A stretch of DNA of 64,000 nt from Paenibacillus albiflavus. GTDB lineage: Bacteria; Bacillota; Bacilli; Paenibacillales; NBRC-103111. The stretch is from assembly GCF_004344915.1 (NCBI RefSeq), contig NZ_SKFG01000001.1:556506-620505 (forward strand). The letters run 5' to 3'. Shown here piece by piece: positions 60,261 to 64,000 of this stretch. Position numbers and translations under genes: made by a program. The number at the start of each line of letters is the position of its first letter. The first letter of the stretch is position 1. The notes beneath the pieces were generated by a model. That model made no database searches and was not told the DNA's origin. It saw only the letters and a list, made by a program, of their open reading frames with translations.

Positions 60261-61005
60261 ACGAATATTCCTCCTCTCGCGTCATAATGACAATTTCATC
60301 AAAAGTTTGGAACTGATAGCAGATGACGACATTACGTTTCATGAGTTCAAGCACAGCGAGGAAGGTGACGACAATCTCTTCTTTCGTAATCTCATAATCA
60401 AATAACTTAGAGAAGAGCAGTTTATTCTCTAGCTTAAGCTTATCTATAATTTCATTAATACGATCCTTGACGGATACTTCATCTCGACGGATTCGGGCTA
60501 CACTTGTTCGTCTCGTCATTTTACGCAGCGATCGTTGAAAAGCGATAAGAAGATCGTGAACCGTTAAGCCTTGCACGGGATTCTCCTCTTTTTCAGGTAA
60601 AAAAACAGCTAAATCCTCTGGTTCTCTCGTATATACAAGACTGCGCTCTACTTCCTTTTCTCGCAGCACATCTGCTATCGTTTTATATTTACGATATTCT
60701 AATAGCTTCTGAACGAGCTCCATCCGTGGATCAAGCTCTTCTTCATATAAGCCGTCTTCAAGTTCAATGACAGGCGGCTTAGGCAGCAGCATTTTGCTCT
60801 TGATCGACAGCAAGGTTGCAGCCATCACTAGGAATTCACTAGCTACATCAAGCTCCAGCTCTTGCATCGCTTGTACGTATTCCAAGTATTGATCTGTGAT
60901 TTCTTTGATCGGAATATTATAAATATCGATTTCGGATTTATCAATAAGATGAAGTAATAGATCCAGCGGGCCTTCAAATACATCTAATTTATATAAAACT
61001 TTCAT
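60229..61005 (-). CDS. scpA: Segregation and condensation protein A
   Basis: 258 aa from ATG 61005 (GGAGG 8 bases upstream). Kleisin that bridges the SMC heads. YKLDVFEGPLDLLLHLIDKSEIDIYNIPI is the N-terminal SMC-binding helix region; the acidic middle and C-terminal winged helix (FSKLFDYEITKEEIVVTFLAVLELMKR) follow. It is followed by scpB with overlap. The upstream terminator near 61113-61167 separates it from ribH. Confidence 0.96.
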   Translation of the reverse strand: MKVLYKLDVFEGPLDLLLHLIDKSEIDIYNIPIKEITDQYLEYVQAMQELELDVASEFLVMAATLLSIKSKMLLPKPPVIELEDGLYEEELDPRMELVQKLLEYRKYKTIADVLREKEVERSLVYTREPEDLAVFLPEKEENPVQGLTVHDLLIAFQRSLRKMTRRTSVARIRRDEVSVKDRINEIIDKLKLENKLLFSKLFDYEITKEEIVVTFLAVLELMKRNVVICYQFQTFDEIVIMTREEEYSFEVAGDEISY

Positions 61006-61112
61006 AGAAGGCTCCTCCCTACCTCTCTTAATACTGATTATCCACACCGTTCTACAATAACATAAAGTTGCTTACTGGGCTAGCATCCGTATTAGGTAGC
61101 ATAAAGAAAAAT

Positions 61113-61167
61113 GAACAAAAAACAGGGCAAAACATAGGCAATAGTGATTGATGCCCAAGTTTAGCCC
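61113..61167 (-). terminator. Terminator of the rib operon
   Basis: GGGCTAAAC/GTTTTGCCC (61167-61159 with 61133-61125, one mismatch) encloses a shorter GGGCA/TGCCT stem, followed on the minus strand by TGTTTTTTG. Confidence 0.7.
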
Positions 61168-61205
61168 CATTCATAGCTAACGATTGTTGTAACAAGTTTC
61201 AGCAA

Positions 61206-61670
61206 TTAGAATTGTTTGCTTAGATTCGCCATTTCGATTGCTGTTGTTGCAGCTTCCCAGCCTTTGTTGCCAGCTTTCGTTCCTGCACGCTCAATTGCTT
61301 GTTCAATTGAATCCACGGTAAGTACTCCGAAGATAGTCGGTACGCCTGATTGCAAAGAAATTGCAGCCACACCTTTTGTTACTTCATTCGATACATATTC
61401 AAAATGCGGCGTAGCTCCTCTGATAACAGCACCTAGTGTGATAACGGCATCGTACTTCTTACTGTTTGCCATTTTACTTGCTGCAAATGGAATTTCAAAT
61501 GCACCTGGCACCCATGCAACTTCAATCTCATCGTCTTGTACACCATGACGCTTAAGTGCATCCAGTGCGCCGCTAAGCAGCTTGGAAGTAATAAATTCAT
61601 TAAAGCGACCTGCTACGATCCCATATTTTAATCCACTTGATACTAAATGACCTTCATAAACTTTATACAT
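61206..61670 (-). CDS. ribH: 6,7-Dimethyl-8-ribityllumazine synthase
   Basis: 154 aa from ATG 61670 (GGAG 10 bases upstream). Condenses the 4-carbon phosphate with the pyrimidine to make lumazine; usually a 60-mer shell enclosing Rib[49 protein letters not shown] and the active-site His in this last motif are present. Last gene of ribD-E-BA-H. Confidence 0.97.
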   Translation of the reverse strand: MYKVYEGHLVSSGLKYGIVAGRFNEFITSKLLSGALDALKRHGVQDDEIEVAWVPGAFEIPFAASKMANSKKYDAVITLGAVIRGATPHFEYVSNEVTKGVAAISLQSGVPTIFGVLTVDSIEQAIERAGTKAGNKGWEAATTAIEMANLSKQF

Positions 61671-61688
61671 AACCAACACACTCCTTCT

Positions 61689-62897
61689 TTAGTCTTCAAA
61701 TTTCAACATATGACCAAGCTTACTCTTCTTCGTGCGAAGATAGCGGTCGTTATCCTCATTCTCAGGCAATTGAATTGGAACACGTTCGACAACCTCAAGA
61801 CCATAGCCCTCTAGTCCCTTGATCTTGCGCGGATTGTTCGTCATGAGACGCATTTTGCGAACGCCAAGGTCTTTCAATATTTGAGCACCAATTCCGTAAT
61901 TTCGAAGATCGGGCGCAAAGCCTAATTTTAAATTAGCCTCCACTGTATCGAATCCTTGCTCCTGCAGCTCATAAGCCTTTAGCTTATTTAGCAGTCCAAT
62001 TCCGCGGCCTTCCTGACGCATATAAAGCAAAATTCCGTTGCCTGCTTCTTCAATTTGCTTTAAAGCTGCTTCTAATTGGGGACCGCAATCACATCTGTGG
62101 GAATGGAACACATCCCCTGTTAAGCATTCGGAATGCACGCGTACGAGTGTTGGCAAATCATGATCAATCGTACCTTTGACAATAGCCATATGTTCTTTAT
62201 TATCCGCTTGGTTCGAATAAACGATCGCTTTAAATACGCCAAAATCCGTCGGCAGCTTAATCTCAGCCTCGCGCTTAACCAATTTCTCTTTCAGATTGCG
62301 ATACTCGATTAAATCTTGAATCGTAATAATTTTCAGATCATGCTGTTCTGCAATTTCCATTAAATCAGGCACACGTGCCATAGAGCCATCTTCTTTGATG
62401 ACTTCGCAAATAACGCCCGCCGGATAGGCATCACACATTCTAGCCAAATCAACCGCTGCTTCCGTATGTCCTGCACGACGCAAGACGCCGCCTTTCTTAG
62501 CAATTAATGGAAAAATATGACCAGGCCTGCGAAAATCCGTATGTTTCGTATCCGATGATGTAATTGCCTGAACAGTAAGTGAACGCTCATGTGCAGAAAT
62601 GCCTGTTGTCGTATCTACATGATCAATGGAAACTGTGAAGGCTGTTCCATGATTATCCGTATTATGAGCAACCATAGGCGATAACTCCAATTCTTCGGCG
62701 CGTTCCTCCGTAATTGGCATGCAAACAAGTCCTCGACCTTCCTTGATCATAAAATTAATGACTTCAGGTGTCGCCTTCTCCGCTAATGCAACAAAATCAC
62801 CTTCATTTTCACGATCCTCATCATCTACAACAATAATGACTTTTCCCTGCATCAAATCGTCTAAAGCCGCCTCAATTGAATCAAATTGCTGTTTCAT
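61689..62897 (-). CDS. ribBA: Bifunctional 3,4-dihydroxy-2-butanone-4-phosphate synthase / GTP cyclohydrolase II
   Basis: 402 aa. The N-terminal DHBP synthase domain (about 1-200) has [28 protein letters not shown] and HTEAAVDLA. The C-terminal GTP cyclohydrolase II (about 205-402) has [21 protein letters not shown], whose cysteines bind zinc, and [10 protein letters not shown]. Both halves keep their catalytic motifs, so both start points of riboflavin synthesis are covered. Starts 21 bases after ribE. Confidence 0.97.
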   Translation of the reverse strand: MKQQFDSIEAALDDLMQGKVIIVVDDEDRENEGDFVALAEKATPEVINFMIKEGRGLVCMPITEERAEELELSPMVAHNTDNHGTAFTVSIDHVDTTTGISAHERSLTVQAITSSDTKHTDFRRPGHIFPLIAKKGGVLRRAGHTEAAVDLARMCDAYPAGVICEVIKEDGSMARVPDLMEIAEQHDLKIITIQDLIEYRNLKEKLVKREAEIKLPTDFGVFKAIVYSNQADNKEHMAIVKGTIDHDLPTLVRVHSECLTGDVFHSHRCDCGPQLEAALKQIEEAGNGILLYMRQEGRGIGLLNKLKAYELQEQGFDTVEANLKLGFAPDLRNYGIGAQILKDLGVRKMRLMTNNPRKIKGLEGYGLEVVERVPIQLPENEDNDRYLRTKKSKLGHMLKFED

Positions 62898-62918
62898 GTT
62901 GGTTCCCCCTAACAGAAT

Positions 62919-63596
62919 TTACATAAAGCCATTCTCCGTCAAGAAATTCTCAGTTACCGAGCCTCTATCTGACTTTCCGTTCCTACCGCTATTCCCTGTG
63001 CCTTGGCTGCCTTGTAATAGACGCTCGACATACTTGCCGAGAATATCGCATTCGACATTAATGGTGTCGCCTGGCTTCTTATGCTGCAGTACGGTTTCGG
63101 CAAGGGTATGCGGAATGATGGAAACGATGAATTCGGCATTTGTCACATCAACTAGCGTTAAAGATATGCCATCTACTGTAATCGATCCACCGCGAATCAT
63201 ATATCTTAAATCGTCCTGATCATCAGGCTTAAAACGGAACACAACCGCATTATCTTCGGCGGTGCGAGAAACTAATATCGCCGTGCCATCCACATGTCCC
63301 TGCACGATATGTCCGCCAAATCGACCGCCTGCCAGCATAGCTCTTTCCAGATTCACGGGCATTCCTGTGCGCAGATCTTTCAAATTCGTTTTGCGATACG
63401 TTTCGGGCATCACATCAACGGTGAAAGAATGGCTATCATAAGAAACAACCGTTAGGCAAACACCATTTACGGCAATCGAATCGCCCAAATGAACATCCTG
63501 CAAAATGGTATGTGCAGAAATCGTGAGCAGCATCGCTTGACCGCTGCGACTGATCCGATTCATCTTGCCTACTTCTTCAATAATGCCTGTAAACAT
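62919..63596 (-). CDS. ribE: Riboflavin synthase alpha chain
   Basis: 225 aa made of two lumazine-binding halves. [14 protein letters not shown] starts the first and [16 protein letters not shown] the second; the repeated G-VCLTV / G-ISLTLVD elements are visible ([20 protein letters not shown]). Dismutates two lumazines to riboflavin. The C-terminus is slightly extended with Gly/Ser/Asn-rich sequence. Second gene of the operon. Confidence 0.97.
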   Translation of the reverse strand: MFTGIIEEVGKMNRISRSGQAMLLTISAHTILQDVHLGDSIAVNGVCLTVVSYDSHSFTVDVMPETYRKTNLKDLRTGMPVNLERAMLAGGRFGGHIVQGHVDGTAILVSRTAEDNAVVFRFKPDDQDDLRYMIRGGSITVDGISLTLVDVTNAEFIVSIIPHTLAETVLQHKKPGDTINVECDILGKYVERLLQGSQGTGNSGRNGKSDRGSVTENFLTENGFM

Positions 63597-63635
63597 CCAG
63601 CACCTCCTTGCTGATGCAGATCTTCAATTAAATCG

Positions 63636-64000
63636 CTAATATACAGGATACCCGATTAAGCAGATATCATTGCCAAATCGCTCGACCTGTAAGCGGTCCA
63701 GGGTTATGGCATCTGCCATTGCCTCAAAGCCAGCAAAGTTGAAGTTCGATGGGGCGCTGCTGCCGCCCCCAATAATCTTCGGCGCATAGAATAGCGCCAT
63801 CTTGTCAATCAGGCGCTGCTCCAGCATCGCGCCTGCCAGCCCCCCGCCTCCTTCTAGCAGGATGGAGGCGATGTCCCGCTTGCCCAGCTCGCGCAGGGCA
63901 AGCGGCAGATCCACGTGCGAGCCGTCGCCGCACGTGAGCACTTCTACGCCGAGCGCTTCAAGCTCGGCGTGCCGCGTCGCTGACGACCCGGAGGTCGTCA
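63636..64000 (-). CDS. ribD: RibD reductase domain, C-terminal part (runs off window)
   Basis: About 121 residues without a start; the frame is open to the window edge (the first visible codons read TTSGSSATRH). This is the C-terminal half of the pyrimidine reductase domain: VDLPLALRELGKRDIASILLEGGGGLAGAML binds NADPH and IDKMALFYAPKIIGGG the substrate. The N-terminal deaminase should lie beyond 64000. The last roughly 250 bases are visibly richer in G and C than the rest of the window. An FMN riboswitch would be expected upstream, outside the window. Confidence 0.93.
   Translation of the reverse strand, partial: TTSGSSATRHAELEALGVEVLTCGDGSHVDLPLALRELGKRDIASILLEGGGGLAGAMLEQRLIDKMALFYAPKIIGGGSSAPSNFNFAGFEAMADAITLDRLQVERFGNDICLIGYPVY

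Noticed and set aside
1..64000. Mobile elements, prophage, CRISPR array or rRNA
   Set aside because: No transposase, integrase, phage gene, direct-repeat array or rRNA sequence was seen on either strand.

Overview
The window looks like chromosomal DNA from a spore-forming Bacillales bacterium, most probably of the Paenibacillaceae (inference). It carries many sporulation and germination genes (spoIVA, ypeB, spmA, spmB, dacB, ytfJ, a SpoVIF-like gene and the YIEGIA cluster). Its gene order follows Bacillus subtilis over long stretches, with insertions. Almost everything is on the minus strand. I see no phage, insertion sequence or CRISPR array.

Layout on the minus strand, read from high to low coordinates. 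The riboflavin operon ribD-ribE-ribBA-ribH (ribD is cut by the window end) precedes scpA-scpB, a DUF2953 gene and ytfJ. Next come dacB-spmA-spmB, a small amidase-like gene, rluB and the cytochrome c maturation/redox operon resA-B-C-D-E. Further down lie a mecA/mecB-type adaptor, gudB, prsW, a small Cys-rich gene, ypeB, cmk-plsC-ypfD, fni, the yphA/YIEGIA group, der-plsY-gpsA, small sporulation and membrane genes, spoIVA, hbs and tRNA-Pro. Then comes mtrB, encoding TRAP. It is followed by a quinone operon (hepS, menG, mqnP, ubiX, mqnA, hepT), ndk-cheR, and the aromatic supra-operon aroC-aroB-aroH-trpEDCFBA-hisC-tyrA. At the left end is an ECF sigma factor with the first codons of its probable anti-sigma partner.

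Plus-strand genes interrupt this order: a polysaccharide deacetylase lipoprotein, an unknown membrane-anchored protein, serA under a serine-type T-box, an ArsB/NhaD-type transporter behind an attenuator-like leader, and an HSP90-like plus helical-partner gene pair.

How the parts connect: chorismate made by AroC feeds the Trp enzymes, AroH/TyrA/HisC (Phe/Tyr) and, through MqnA, menaquinone by the futalosine route. The heptaprenyl tail comes from HepS/HepT and is attached by an MqnP-type prenyltransferase, and MenG does the last methylation. TRAP (mtrB) and its predicted RNA target are both here. Between aroH and trpE there is a consensus promoter, thirteen (G/U)AG triplets at TRAP-like spacing, a rho-independent terminator, and a predicted long-range antiterminator linking the triplets to the terminator.

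The least expected features are an unannotated promoter-terminator unit near position 1000, read as a possible CcpA-controlled small RNA, and the HSP90-like two-gene module.
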